Positions 8,793 through 17,412 of a DNA stretch of 64,000 bases are shown piece by piece. A program made the translations under genes and the position numbers. The number at the start of each line of letters is the position of its first letter. Position 1 is the first letter of the stretch. Under the pieces are notes generated by a model. It did not search any database. It was not told the DNA's origin and saw only the letters and a program-made list of their open reading frames with translations. Source of the stretch: Xylophilus sp. GOD-11R (GTDB taxonomy: Bacteria > Pseudomonadota > Gammaproteobacteria > Burkholderiales > Burkholderiaceae_C); NCBI RefSeq assembly GCF_033546935.1, contig NZ_CP137854.1, forward strand, positions 1,178,001-1,242,000, written 5' to 3'.

Positions 8793-9709
8793 GAGCCGCG
8801 TTTTCCGACACCCTGGTGGCTCTTGCCAAGCAGGACCCCAACGTCGTCCTGCTGACCGGCGACCACGGCTATGCGCTTTTCGACGCCTTCCGTGCGGCGT
8901 GCCCGGACCAGTACATCAACGCCGGCATCGCCGAGCAGAACATGGTCGGCATGGCCGCCGGCCTGGCCCGTGCCGGTTATCGCCCCTTCGTCTACGGCCT
9001 GGCCGCCTTCGTGCCGGTGCGGGTGGTGGAGCAGATCAAGCTGGATATCGCGCACGACGACCTGCCGGTGGTGTTGTGTGGAGATGGTGCGGGTTTTGTC
9101 TACAGCCATCTCGGTACCAGCCATCAGTCGACCGAGGATATTGCGGTTACGCGGGCGATTCCGGGATTGACGATTTATTCGCCGGCCGATCGGTTTGAAT
9201 TGGCGGCTTGCATGACGCAGGCTTATGAGAAGAAGAGTGCCGTCTACATGCGGATGGGGAAGGCGGATTTGGGGGATGTGCACCATGGAGCGCTCACCGC
9301 GAATGCCGAGCTGTTCCAGCAAATTGAAGAAGGTGACGACCCGAGAATTGCATTCGTGGCAACGGGATCGATGGCTGTCACGGCGGGAAGAATACGCGCC
9401 GAGTATTTTCCAAGGGCCTCACTCTTTACAGTTCCTTCGATCAAGCCCCTCGACCACCGAAAGTTGGAGGAAATCGCAGGATCGGTTCAGGCGATCTGTG
9501 TGCTTGAGGAGCACTCGGTCATCGGTGGGCTTGGATCAGCGATTGCTGAGGTTGTCGCTGAAAATCAAACTACGCGCGTGCTGAGAATTGGGGTTTCAGA
9601 TCGTTTTTCTCATAAGTGTGGCACCTATCGCTATTTGCTGGAAGAGCACGATTTGAGTTTCGAAGCCATTTGTGCGCAGGTAAAAAAATATGTGGACGAT
9701 CGCGAATAA
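8789..9709 (+). CDS. Transketolase-like C-terminal (pyrimidine-binding) subunit
   Basis: This 306-residue partner starts at GTG 8789, with CAGGGAGAAG just upstream, and supplies the pyrimidine-binding and C-terminal domains of transketolase. The catalytic glutamate lies in YINAGIAEQNMVGMAAG, and GAGFVYSHLGTSHQSTEDIA matches the family pyrimidine domain. Codon use changes within the gene. Up to about 9080 it is GC-rich like its neighbours, whereas from there to the stop many third positions are A or T. The next 60 bases (9721-9780) contain only 15 G/C. This suggests the 3' half is a junction with DNA of different origin or an eroded cluster end. It is the last intact gene of the operon. Confidence 0.88.
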   Translation: MRAAFSDTLVALAKQDPNVVLLTGDHGYALFDAFRAACPDQYINAGIAEQNMVGMAAGLARAGYRPFVYGLAAFVPVRVVEQIKLDIAHDDLPVVLCGDGAGFVYSHLGTSHQSTEDIAVTRAIPGLTIYSPADRFELAACMTQAYEKKSAVYMRMGKADLGDVHHGALTANAELFQQIEEGDDPRIAFVATGSMAVTAGRIRAEYFPRASLFTVPSIKPLDHRKLEEIAGSVQAICVLEEHSVIGGLGSAIAEVVAENQTTRVLRIGVSDRFSHKCGTYRYLLEEHDLSFEAICAQVKKYVDDRE

Positions 9710-9783
9710 ATTCAATTAATTAATGCTGCAGAATAATAATTTTCGAATAATAAGTTGATGCATTTTGATTATTTGATTGGTAG

Positions 9784-9820
9784 AGCGGGCCTGCAAAACT
9801 TTTTACAGGAGTAACCCGCT
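9784..9820. other. AT-rich boundary hairpin after the dideoxyhexose operon
   Basis: AGCGGG (9784-9789) pairs with CCCGCT (9815-9820), and CCTG (9790-9793) pairs with CAGG (9806-9809), around an A/T-rich loop. It lies about 75 nt after the split transketolase, at the point where very AT-rich DNA returns to GC-rich sequence. It could end the operon transcript, but no clean T-tract follows the outer stem. It could instead be left over from the mobile element whose remnant begins at about 9849. Confidence 0.35.
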
Positions 9821-9848
9821 GCCGTCCAATGCGAGAGGATCGGGCCAT

Positions 9849-10111
9849 GGCCAGATCACCTCGGCCTCGACCCGCGGCCCAAGAAGACGCGCAAGGAAGT
9901 CGTCCTCGAAGAGATGGAACCGGGTCGTGCCCTGGTCGATGTTGGTGGCGTTGATCCAGCCGCATGCGCGTGGAGCGCACCAATGCCCTGGAGGCCGCCC
10001 GCCGTGTGCAGTGGAGACCATGCGGCGCATCCACTGCCTGCAGCGGTGGTGGAACCTGAGCGATCCGGCCATGGAAGACATGGAGGAGGCATTGCACGAA
10101 CGCCCTCTGGG
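9849..10111 (+). pseudogene. IS5-family transposase, N-terminal remnant
   Basis: In one frame the segment reads GQITSAST, then NRVVPWSMLVALIQPHA, GRPP and ETMRRIHCLQRWWNLSDP followed by AMEDMEEALHE. The missing part (KKTRKEVVLEEM) is in the frame one base over. This is the characteristic N-terminal region of IS5-family transposases (QITFAST, KKTR, RVVPW, LIEPHYP, GRPP, METMLRIHFLQHWFNLSDP). At least two frameshifts are present. The DDE catalytic domain is missing and no terminal inverted repeats are recognisable. The remaining bases to the galE start (10112-10390) contain no gene I recognise. It marks a past insertion at the end of the sugar operon. Confidence 0.8.
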
Positions 10112-10390
10112 TGCCGGTGGTACCAGAGGTGCCAGTGGTGCCGGTCACGGTGGGGTTGCTGCTGTCCGACCAGCTGGAAACAGCGGCGCGGCCACGGCCA
10201 AGGCCACGGCGCGAGAGGCGATGGCGGCGGCGGTTGCTGCACCCGAACCGGCGCCACCACCAGCATCGAAACCACAACCGGGCGGTTTTCGACGGCGCTA
10301 CCTGGGTAGACGGACGGCCGATGGGGGTTCCCGAGCCCCGCCCGCCGGTAGACTTCTGCGTTGCCACCAACTCCCAGCACGAAAGTCCCC

Positions 10391-11410
10391 GTGAGCACAT
10401 CCGTCCTTCTGACCGGCGGCGCCGGCTACATCGGCAGCCATACGCTGCTGGCCCTTCATGCCACCGGATTGAAGCCGGTGGTGCTGGACGATTTTTCCAA
10501 CAGCCAGCCCGAAGTGCTGCGGCGGCTGGAAGAACTCACCGGCGCGCCGGTGGCGTTCGAGCAGGGCAGCGTGTTCGACAGCGATCTGGTCGCCCGCATG
10601 GTGGACCGGCACCAGATCGGTGCCGTCATACATTTCGCGGGTTTCAAGGCGGTGGGTGAGAGCGTGGCCGACCCGCTCAAGTACTACCGCAATAACGTGG
10701 GTGGGCTCACCAGCCTGCTGGCCACGCTGCAGGGCACGGCCTGCCGCAGCCTGGTGTTTTCGTCCAGCGCCACGGTGTATGGCGACCCGGCCTCGGTGCC
10801 GATCACCGAAGACTTTCCGCGCCAGCATACCAATCCCTATGGCCACACCAAGCTCGTCGGTGAAGACGTGCTGGCGGCCGTCGCGGCTTCGGACGCGTCT
10901 TGGCGTTTCGGCGTGCTGCGTTATTTCAACCCGGTGGGCGCGCACCCGAGCGGGCGCATCGGCGAAAGTCCGAACGGCATTCCCAACAACCTGATGCCTT
11001 TCGTGTCGCAGGTGGCGGTTGGCCGGCGGCCCTTTCTGCAGGTGTTCGGCGACGACTACCCCACGCCCGACGGCACCGGCGTGCGCGACTACATCCATGT
11101 GTGCGACCTGGCCGAGGGCCATGTGGCGGCGGTGCGCCATCTGCTGGCGGGCAACCCGGGCTTTACCGTCAACCTCGGCACCGGCAAGGGCAGCAGCGTG
11201 CTCGACATGGTGAAGAGCTTCGAGGCGGCCAGCGGCAAGCCGGTTCCTTACCGCATCGCGCCGCGCCGCCCGGGCGACGTGGCCGAGTGCTATGCCGACC
11301 CGGCCTCGGCCCTGGCCCTGCTCGGCTGGCAAGCCCGGCTGACGCTCGACGACATGTGCCGCGACAGCTGGCGTTGGCAAGAGGCCAACCCGCACGGCTA
11401 CGGCGGCTGA
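10391..11410 (+). CDS. galE: UDP-glucose 4-epimerase
   Basis: GalE interconverts UDP-glucose and UDP-galactose using tightly bound NAD, supplying galactose for surface polysaccharides. The 339 residues show the N-terminal GGAGYIGSHTLLAL, SSSATVYGDP, the catalytic YxxxK in NPYGHTKLVGED, LRYFNPVGAHPSG, and the C-terminal NLGTGKGSSVLDM typical of the family. The GTG at 10391 has GAAAG eight bases upstream and begins right at the Rossmann fold; a TTG at 10361 is the only longer alternative. It follows the IS remnant and is five bases ahead of the YdcF-family gene, with which it is probably cotranscribed. Confidence 0.94.
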   Translation: MSTSVLLTGGAGYIGSHTLLALHATGLKPVVLDDFSNSQPEVLRRLEELTGAPVAFEQGSVFDSDLVARMVDRHQIGAVIHFAGFKAVGESVADPLKYYRNNVGGLTSLLATLQGTACRSLVFSSSATVYGDPASVPITEDFPRQHTNPYGHTKLVGEDVLAAVAASDASWRFGVLRYFNPVGAHPSGRIGESPNGIPNNLMPFVSQVAVGRRPFLQVFGDDYPTPDGTGVRDYIHVCDLAEGHVAAVRHLLAGNPGFTVNLGTGKGSSVLDMVKSFEAASGKPVPYRIAPRRPGDVAECYADPASALALLGWQARLTLDDMCRDSWRWQEANPHGYGG

Positions 11411-11415
11411 GTCGC

Positions 11416-12198
11416 GTGTTCGTCGTCTCCAAGCTGCTGCAGGCTTTCACCCAGCCGCTGGCCTGGATCATTCTGGCGCTCGTCGTCGGCCTGTGGATGG
11501 GGCGACGCAACCCGGCGCGCGGTCGCAAAGTGCTTTGGGCCTGCTTGGCGCTGTTGCTGGTGTTGGGCTGGATGCCGATTCCCGATCTGCTGATCCGCCG
11601 GCTCGAAAACGCGCAGCCGGTGCCGGCTGTGCCGGGTGACGAGCGCTGGTCGCGTTTTGACGGTGTGGTGGTGCTCGGTGGCGCGCTCGAAAACGCCTAT
11701 CTGCGCGAAGGCAACGGCCAGGTGGTGCTCAACTCGGCGGCAGAGCGCATGACCATGGCCGTGGCGCTGGCGCGCGCGCATCCGCATTTGAAGATTCTTT
11801 TCACTGGTGGCGATGGCACGCTGACCCGCCAGAAAGAGTCGGAGGCGGTGCAGGCGCGGCAGTTCTTCGCCGAGATGGGCGTCGCGCCGGAGCGGCTGGT
11901 GTTCGAATCGGCATCGCGTACCACCTACGAAAACGCGCTGTATTCCGCGCAATTGCCGGGCATCGACAAGGCGCAGCCCTGGCTGCTGCTCACCTCGGGC
12001 TGGCACATGCCGCGCTCGCTGGCGACCTTTCGGCAGGTGGGCTGGAACGTGGAGCCTTACACGGTCGACTACGTTACCGGCACGGCCACACCCTGGTACC
12101 AGTACGCCATGGCGGGGTCGCTGGGTCGCTGGCAGATCGCGATCCACGAAACCCTCGGGCTCTGGGCTTATCGGTGGAGCGGCCGGGCGAAGTCCTAG
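11416..12198 (+). CDS. YdcF/ElyC-family membrane protein (DUF218)
   Basis: This 260-residue protein has two hydrophobic segments near the N terminus (about residues 10-25 and 38-52), then a DUF218 domain. The domain shows GVVVLGGAL at its start, LFTGGDGTL, ASRTTYENALYS and TSGWHMPRSLATF. The best-known relatives are ElyC and YdcF, inner-membrane proteins whose E. coli ElyC member affects undecaprenyl-phosphate-dependent envelope synthesis. The exact reaction is not established. The start is GTG 11416, five bases after galE. The last codons overlap the stop of the convergent glycerophosphodiesterase by a few bases. Confidence 0.85.
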   Translation: MFVVSKLLQAFTQPLAWIILALVVGLWMGRRNPARGRKVLWACLALLLVLGWMPIPDLLIRRLENAQPVPAVPGDERWSRFDGVVVLGGALENAYLREGNGQVVLNSAAERMTMAVALARAHPHLKILFTGGDGTLTRQKESEAVQARQFFAEMGVAPERLVFESASRTTYENALYSAQLPGIDKAQPWLLLTSGWHMPRSLATFRQVGWNVEPYTVDYVTGTATPWYQYAMAGSLGRWQIAIHETLGLWAYRWSGRAKS

Positions 12199-13037
12199 CG
12201 GGCGAGCCTTGACCGCAGGTACGCCGGGACGTCCGTGGTGATGCCGTCGAGCCCCAGGCCGAGCATGCGGTCGACATCGGCCGGGGCGTCCACCGTCCAG
12301 ACGTAGGTCTTGAGCCGGTAGCGGGCGCAGAGGTCCACCAGCGCGCGGTTCATCAGCGAATGGTGGATGTCGAGGCCCTGGGCGTAGGTGGCCAGGTCGG
12401 CCAGTTGCGCCTCGTTCACTTCCTTGCCTGTGATCCAGGCAAGCTCTACCGACGGCAGCAGGGTGTGCATCTTGCGCAGATGCTCCGCGTTGAACGAAAT
12501 GACGACCAGCTTCTGCGTCGGCACGCCGTCGCGCAGCCAGCCGCTGGCGACCAGGCGGGCGGCGACGCGGGCGGCCAGGTCGGCGTCGGCGGATTTCAGC
12601 TCCAGGAACAGGCCGGTGCCGGAGCGCGCCAGCAGGGCGAGCAGTTCGTCGAGCGTCGGCACCTTCTCGCCGGTGTAGCCGACCGAAAACCATCGGCCCG
12701 CGTCGAGCTCGCGAATCTCGGAGAGGGTGAAGGTGGATACGTCGTACGACGCCCGGCCGGGAAACACCTCGGCCGCATTGGTGGTGCGGCGCAGGTCGGC
12801 GTCATGCATCAGGATCACTTCGCCGTCGGCGGTCAGCGCCACATCGGTTTCGACATGGTCGGCTTGTGCGGCGATGGCCACCCGGTACGACGCCAGCGTG
12901 TTCTCGGGCGCATCGCCCGGCACGCCGCGATGGGCGATGACCAGTGGCGCCGGCGGGGCGGCAAGGGCGGGGCCGATGACGGCCCAGGTGCAGATCAACG
13001 CGGTGGCCGCAGCGGCGAGACGACGGAAAAGATGCAT
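12195..13037 (-). CDS. Periplasmic glycerophosphodiester phosphodiesterase
   Basis: The enzyme hydrolyses glycerophosphodiesters, released from phospholipids, to glycerol-3-phosphate and an alcohol. The 280-residue protein begins MHLFRRLAAAATALICTWAV, a signal peptide ending in an Ala-rich stretch. The catalytic IAHRGVPGDAPENT motif follows, then ETDVALTADGEVILMHD with the metal ligands, LFLELKS, and YVWTVD near the C terminus. An upstream in-frame ATG at 13070 would place eleven residues before the signal peptide and is less likely. Its neighbour PhoD-type phosphatase, also exported, suggests a shared role in scavenging organic phosphate. Confidence 0.9.
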   Translation of the reverse strand: MHLFRRLAAAATALICTWAVIGPALAAPPAPLVIAHRGVPGDAPENTLASYRVAIAAQADHVETDVALTADGEVILMHDADLRRTTNAAEVFPGRASYDVSTFTLSEIRELDAGRWFSVGYTGEKVPTLDELLALLARSGTGLFLELKSADADLAARVAARLVASGWLRDGVPTQKLVVISFNAEHLRKMHTLLPSVELAWITGKEVNEAQLADLATYAQGLDIHHSLMNRALVDLCARYRLKTYVWTVDAPADVDRMLGLGLDGITTDVPAYLRSRLAR

Positions 13038-13139
13038 GGTCGGACAGGGCGGATGCGGGTGTCCGGTCATTGAAGCAGATTCGCCGGCCCGCGCGCCGCG
13101 AGCGCGACGGCCGCGCCGAGAAACCGGCGGCGCCCGCCT

Positions 13140-13385
13140 TCAGTGCATGCGGGTGACGGCAGCCCGGCCATGCATGTGCTTGGCGCTGGCCTGTCGCCGC
13201 ATCACGCGCAGGCTGCGGGCGTGGATCGCGAAGACATGCTGGCGCAGGCTGCGCGGCCCGTTGGCGGCGCGGTGTTCTTCCATGTCCCGGTCGGCGCGGC
13301 TGGCGGCTCGGCACATGCCCATGAAGACGAAGCCCAGGGCCAGCCAGACGGCGACGGCGGCGAGGGCGATCGAAAGATTGTTCAT
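13140..13385 (-). CDS. Small single-pass membrane protein, unknown
   Basis: An 81-residue protein with one N-terminal hydrophobic segment (about residues 5-24) followed by a basic, His- and Arg-rich soluble tail. A strong Shine-Dalgarno sequence (AAGGAG, about seven bases before the ATG) supports translation. I recognise no family. It lies between the glycerophosphodiesterase and the PhoD-type phosphatase, on the same strand, with gaps of about 100 and 77 nt. No function is proposed. Confidence 0.6.
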   Translation of the reverse strand: MNNLSIALAAVAVWLALGFVFMGMCRAASRADRDMEEHRAANGPRSLRQHVFAIHARSLRVMRRQASAKHMHGRAAVTRMH

Positions 13386-13462
13386 GAGCGGTCTCCTTGC
13401 TTCTTATAGATCGCTCGGTTATACGCCCGGGTCGCCGTGCGGCGTCTCCGGGGTTTCCTCAG

Positions 13463-15046
13463 TCATTCCACGAGAATGCGCGGCCGCCCGTCCCGCACCT
13501 GGAAGACGGCGGCGGTCTGCACCGGCGAGTCGGCGTCGTCGGGCCGGTCGACGGTGCGCAGGCGTGTCTGCCACCCGTCCCGGCCCAGGTCGACCAGGCC
13601 GTAGCCGCGTTTTTCGCCATCGGCGAAGACGATGTGCGGGTTGCGACGCAGAAGCGATTCGCGCCGGGCCGCCGATGCGCCGGAGCGGGAACTGACCGAG
13701 GTGCCGCAGAACTCGGTGGCGACCGGGGCGGCGCCGGGGTCGCCGCCGCCTTGGCTTTCGCGGTGCAGATGGCTGACGTAGTTCTGGTGGATGTCGCCGC
13801 CGACGAAGACGGTGTTGCGCGGCGCATGGCCGACAACGGCGTCGAGCAGGCGGCGGCGGGCTGCCGGGTAGCCGTCCCAGGTGTCGGTGGCGACCGGCGC
13901 GTCGGGGCCGCCGTAGCGACGCGGTGCCACCAGGGTCTGCTGCGCGACGATGGTCCAGCGGGTGCGGCCGTGGCGGGCGTCGTCGGCCAGGCCTTCGGCG
14001 AGCCAGGCTTCCTGGGCGGCGCCGAGCAGGCTGCGGCCGGGGGCGTCGATGGCCGGGCAGGCGCTGGGCCGGACGGCGCCCGGACTTTTTTCTCCAGCAT
14101 CGGCGCGGCAGGCCTGCGGGTCGCGGAACTGCCGGGTGTCGAGCAGATGAAAACGGGCCAGGCGGCCGAAGGCGTGGCGCTGGGTGACCCGCACCGCGTC
14201 GGGCGTGCCCAACCCGGCCAGGCCGCGCGCCAGGGCCGATGCCGGCAGCGGCATGTTTTCGTAGAAGGCCTGGTAGGCGGCGGCGCGGCGCGCGAGGAAC
14301 CGGTCCGGCGCGGCCTGGCCGAGCATGCCGGCGTAGTCGTTCTCCACCTCGTGGTCGTCCCAGGTCACCAGCCAGGGGCAGGCGCGGTGGGCGGCGCGCA
14401 GGTCGGGGTCGCTCTTGTGCAGGGCGTAGCGGTCGCGGTAGTCGGCCAGGGTGGTGGCGTGGCGCAGCATGTGGCTGCGTGGCATGTCGGCGGGCGGGGT
14501 GTGCGGCGAGGCGTATTCGTAGATGTAGTCGCCGAGGAACACGATCAGGTCGGGCGATTGCCGGGCGGCGTCGCGCCAGGCGGCGTAGAAGCCGTGTTCC
14601 CAGCGCTGGCAGGAGGCGAAGACGAAGCGCAGCCGGTCGGGCAGGGTGTCGGCGGCCGGGGCGGTGCGGGTGCGGCCGGTGTCGCTCGCCGCATCGCCCA
14701 GCAGGAAGCGGTAGTGGTACCAGCGGCCGGGGGCGAGGCCGTCGACTTCGACATGCACCGCGTGGCCCAGCGTGGGCGAGGCGATGCTCCGGCCGCTGGC
14801 GGCGATGCGCCGGAACCCCTCGTCGTGGGCGATTTCCCAACGTAATTCGACCGGTGCCAGCGGCGAGGGCAGGGCGGCAGGCGCGATGCGGGTCCACAGC
14901 ACCAGGCCGGTTTCGTGCGATGCGCCGCTGGCCACGCCCAGGGCGAAGGGGTCGGCCAGGGCGCCACGCCCGGCCCAGGCATGGCGGGCGCCGAGGGCAC
15001 CGGTGGCGGCGGCCGAAGCGAATCGAAGCAGGTCACGTCTTTCCAT
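13463..15046 (-). CDS. phoD: PhoD-type alkaline phosphatase / phosphodiesterase
   Basis: PhoD enzymes are calcium- and iron-dependent exported phosphatases acting on phosphomonoesters and diesters. The 527 residues begin MERRDLLRFASAAATGALGA, a twin-arginine (Tat) signal. An N-terminal beta domain follows (FALGVASGASHETGLVLWTR), then the metallophosphatase domain: FASCQRWEHGFY, IVFLGDYIYEY, TWDDHEVENDYAG, QQTLVAP and FVGGDIHQNYVSHL. The gene is monocistronic or in a loose group with the small membrane protein downstream. I looked for a tandem Pho box upstream and found only a half-like CTGTCA. Confidence 0.9.
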   Translation of the reverse strand: MERRDLLRFASAAATGALGARHAWAGRGALADPFALGVASGASHETGLVLWTRIAPAALPSPLAPVELRWEIAHDEGFRRIAASGRSIASPTLGHAVHVEVDGLAPGRWYHYRFLLGDAASDTGRTRTAPAADTLPDRLRFVFASCQRWEHGFYAAWRDAARQSPDLIVFLGDYIYEYASPHTPPADMPRSHMLRHATTLADYRDRYALHKSDPDLRAAHRACPWLVTWDDHEVENDYAGMLGQAAPDRFLARRAAAYQAFYENMPLPASALARGLAGLGTPDAVRVTQRHAFGRLARFHLLDTRQFRDPQACRADAGEKSPGAVRPSACPAIDAPGRSLLGAAQEAWLAEGLADDARHGRTRWTIVAQQTLVAPRRYGGPDAPVATDTWDGYPAARRRLLDAVVGHAPRNTVFVGGDIHQNYVSHLHRESQGGGDPGAAPVATEFCGTSVSSRSGASAARRESLLRRNPHIVFADGEKRGYGLVDLGRDGWQTRLRTVDRPDDADSPVQTAAVFQVRDGRPRILVE

Positions 15047-15198
15047 CGCGGCAGATTGTCGTCAGCGCAGGCGATCGAGGACTACCGTCCGTCGGCCTGA
15101 TCCGCACGGCATGTTGCGGGCATCCGACTGACAGGACAAGGCTGCGCAACGCTGCTTTAATGAGGGCGTTCCCATAGCCCACGACTCAGACACTGCCT

Positions 15199-15345
15199 AT
15201 GTCCAAGACGTTTCGCCATGAGCCCGAGCCCCGTGTGAAGCCCCGAGCCATCAAGCGGCTCCGACAACGCGAAGCCATGTTGCCGGCCCGGGCGCTGGAC
15301 TATCCCCAGCGTGAGCAGACGCCGATGTGGAAACCGATGGGCTGA
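15199..15345 (+). CDS. Possible small basic protein (48 residues)
   Basis: The frame from ATG 15199 to TGA 15345 encodes 48 residues, MSKTFRHEPEPRVKPRAIKR at the start, rich in Arg, Lys and Pro and ending WKPMG. It fills the gap between the divergent PhoD gene and the rhamnose operon. The composition is coherent and unlike a random GC-rich frame, but there is no clear Shine-Dalgarno sequence and no known family. It could be a real small protein or chance. Confidence 0.35.
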   Translation: MSKTFRHEPEPRVKPRAIKRLRQREAMLPARALDYPQREQTPMWKPMG

Positions 15346-15426
15346 CCCGCCCATCCACGCCGGGGCCGCCCGGCGGCCCAGAGCCGCTGTGAAACAATAT
15401 CCGGCGTTCACATTCAAGGCTCAAAC

Positions 15427-16503
15427 ATGATTCTGGTCACCGGCGGAGCGGGTTTCATAGGCTCCAATTTCGTCCTGGACTGGCTGGCGGCAGGCGACGA
15501 AGGCGTGGTCAACGTCGACAAGCTGACCTACGCCGGCAACCTGCAAAACCTCCAGGCCGTCGCCTCGCATCCGGGCCACGTCTTCGTGCAGGCCGATATC
15601 TGCGACGCCGGTGTGCTGGCCCGCCTGCTGGCCGAGCACCAGCCCCGCGCGGTGGTCAATTTCGCGGCCGAATCGCATGTCGACCGCTCCATCGTCGGCC
15701 CGGCAGCGTTCATCGAGACCAACGTGGTCGGCACCTTTCGCCTGCTCGAAGCCACCCGCGCCTACTGGTCCGAACTGCCCGAGGCCGAACGCGCCGCCTT
15801 CCGCTTTCTGCACGTGTCCACCGACGAGGTCTACGGCACGCTGTCCAAGGACGACCCGGCCTTCGCCGAGACCAAGGCCTACGAGCCCAACAGCCCGTAT
15901 TCGGCCAGCAAGGCCGCCAGCGATCACCTGGTGCGCGCCTGGCACCACACCTACGGCCTGCCGGTGCTCACCACCAATTGCTCCAACAACTATGGGCCCT
16001 TCCATTTCCCGGAGAAGCTGATCCCGCTGATGATCGTCAACGCCCTGGCCGGCAAGCCGCTGCCGGTGTATGGCGACGGCATGCAGGTGCGCGACTGGCT
16101 CTATGTCAAGGACCACTGCGCCGCCATCCGCCGCGTGCTCGAGGCCGGAACCCTGGGCGAGACCTACAACGTGGGCGGCTGGAACGAGATGCCCAACATC
16201 GAGATCGTGAAGCGTGTCTGCGCCTTGCTCGACGAACTGCGCCCGCGCGCCGACGGCGCCTCCTACATCGGCCAGCTCACCTACGTGAAGGACCGCCCGG
16301 GCCACGACCGCCGCTACGCCATCGACGCCCGCAAGATCGAGCGCGAACTCGGCTGGAAGCCGGCCGAAACTTTCGACACCGGCATCCGCAAGACGGTCGA
16401 GTGGTATCTCGCCAACGGGGAATGGCTGCACAACGTGCAGAGCGGCGGCTACCGCGACTGGGTCGCCGCGCAGTACGACAACGCCAAAGAAGCCACCGCA
16501 TGA
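15427..16503 (+). CDS. rfbB: dTDP-glucose 4,6-dehydratase
   Basis: RfbB (RmlB) carries out the second step of dTDP-L-rhamnose synthesis, giving dTDP-4-keto-6-deoxyglucose. The 358 residues carry [15 protein letters not shown] for NAD binding, [18 protein letters not shown] with the catalytic acid pair, the YxxxK of [12 protein letters not shown], and [18 protein letters not shown]. It is the first gene of a canonical rfbBDAC operon. Its stop overlaps the rfbD start (ATGA), so the two are translationally coupled. Confidence 0.97.
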   Translation: MILVTGGAGFIGSNFVLDWLAAGDEGVVNVDKLTYAGNLQNLQAVASHPGHVFVQADICDAGVLARLLAEHQPRAVVNFAAESHVDRSIVGPAAFIETNVVGTFRLLEATRAYWSELPEAERAAFRFLHVSTDEVYGTLSKDDPAFAETKAYEPNSPYSASKAASDHLVRAWHHTYGLPVLTTNCSNNYGPFHFPEKLIPLMIVNALAGKPLPVYGDGMQVRDWLYVKDHCAAIRRVLEAGTLGETYNVGGWNEMPNIEIVKRVCALLDELRPRADGASYIGQLTYVKDRPGHDRRYAIDARKIERELGWKPAETFDTGIRKTVEWYLANGEWLHNVQSGGYRDWVAAQYDNAKEATA

Positions 16504-17387
16504 AGATCCTGCTGTTGGGCAAGGGCGGCCAGGTCGGCTGGGAACTGCAGCGCGCGCTGGCCCCGCTGGGCGAGCTGGTGGCGCTGGACCACGACAGCAC
16601 CGACTGGTTCGCCGATTTCAGCCAGCCCGAGCGGCTGGCCGACACCGTGGCGGCGATCCGCCCCGACGTCGTCGTGAACGCCGCTGCGCACACCGCGGTC
16701 GACAAGGCCGAGTCGGAAGTGGACCTGGCCCGCCGCATCAATGCCGAAGCGCCCGCGGTGCTGGCCAAGGCCGCTGCCGACCTCGGCGCGCTGCTGGTGC
16801 ATTACTCGACCGACTACGTCTTCGACGGCAGCGGCGCGGCCGCTCGTGACGAGTCGGCGCCGACCGCGCCACTCAGCGTCTACGGCCGCACCAAACTCGA
16901 AGGCGAAGAGGCCATCGCTCGCGCCGGGGGTGCTTACCTGATCTTGCGCACCAGCTGGGTGTATGCGGCGCGTGGCGGCAACTTCGCCAAGACCATGCTG
17001 CGCCTGGGCAAGGAGCGCGACCGGCTCACCGTGATCGACGACCAGGTCGGCGCGCCGACCGGTGCCGAGCTGCTGGCCGACGCCACGGCGCATGCGATTC
17101 GCGCCACGCTGCAGGATCGCTCCAAATCGGGCCTCTACCACTTGGTGGCGGGCGGCGAAACCAGCTGGAACGGCTATGCCCGTTTCGTGCTGGAGCAGGC
17201 TCGCGCCCTGGGCGTGGAGATCAAGGCCGTCGCGGTCGACGCGGTGCCCACCACCGCCTTTGCGACCCCGGCGCAACGGCCGCTCAATTCGCGGCTCGAC
17301 ACGACCAAGTTCCAGCAGGCGTTCGGCCTGGTGCTGCCGCACTGGCAGGCCGGCGTGGAGCGCATGCTGCGCGAGACCCTTTCCTGA
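16500..17387 (+). CDS. rfbD: dTDP-4-dehydrorhamnose reductase
   Basis: RfbD (RmlD) performs the last, NADPH-dependent step of dTDP-L-rhamnose synthesis. The 295 residues begin [20 protein letters not shown], then show [20 protein letters not shown], the YxxxK in [11 protein letters not shown], and [13 protein letters not shown], all typical of the family. The start codon overlaps the rfbB stop. The 25-nt gap to rfbA carries the rfbA ribosome-binding region. Confidence 0.96.
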   Translation: MKILLLGKGGQVGWELQRALAPLGELVALDHDSTDWFADFSQPERLADTVAAIRPDVVVNAAAHTAVDKAESEVDLARRINAEAPAVLAKAAADLGALLVHYSTDYVFDGSGAAARDESAPTAPLSVYGRTKLEGEEAIARAGGAYLILRTSWVYAARGGNFAKTMLRLGKERDRLTVIDDQVGAPTGAELLADATAHAIRATLQDRSKSGLYHLVAGGETSWNGYARFVLEQARALGVEIKAVAVDAVPTTAFATPAQRPLNSRLDTTKFQQAFGLVLPHWQAGVERMLRETLS

Positions 17388-17412
17388 AGACCGGCCAGAA
17401 GAAAAAGCTCCC

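Noticed and set aside
9720..10400. Minus-strand frame with a Thr-Gly/Pro-rich stretch, as a possible surface protein
   Set aside because: It lies over the IS5 remnant, begins without a ribosome site and has no consistent domain.
15047..15198. Possible Pho box upstream of phoD
   Set aside because: Only one CTGTCA-like half is seen; the tandem repeat with 11-nt periodicity is absent.
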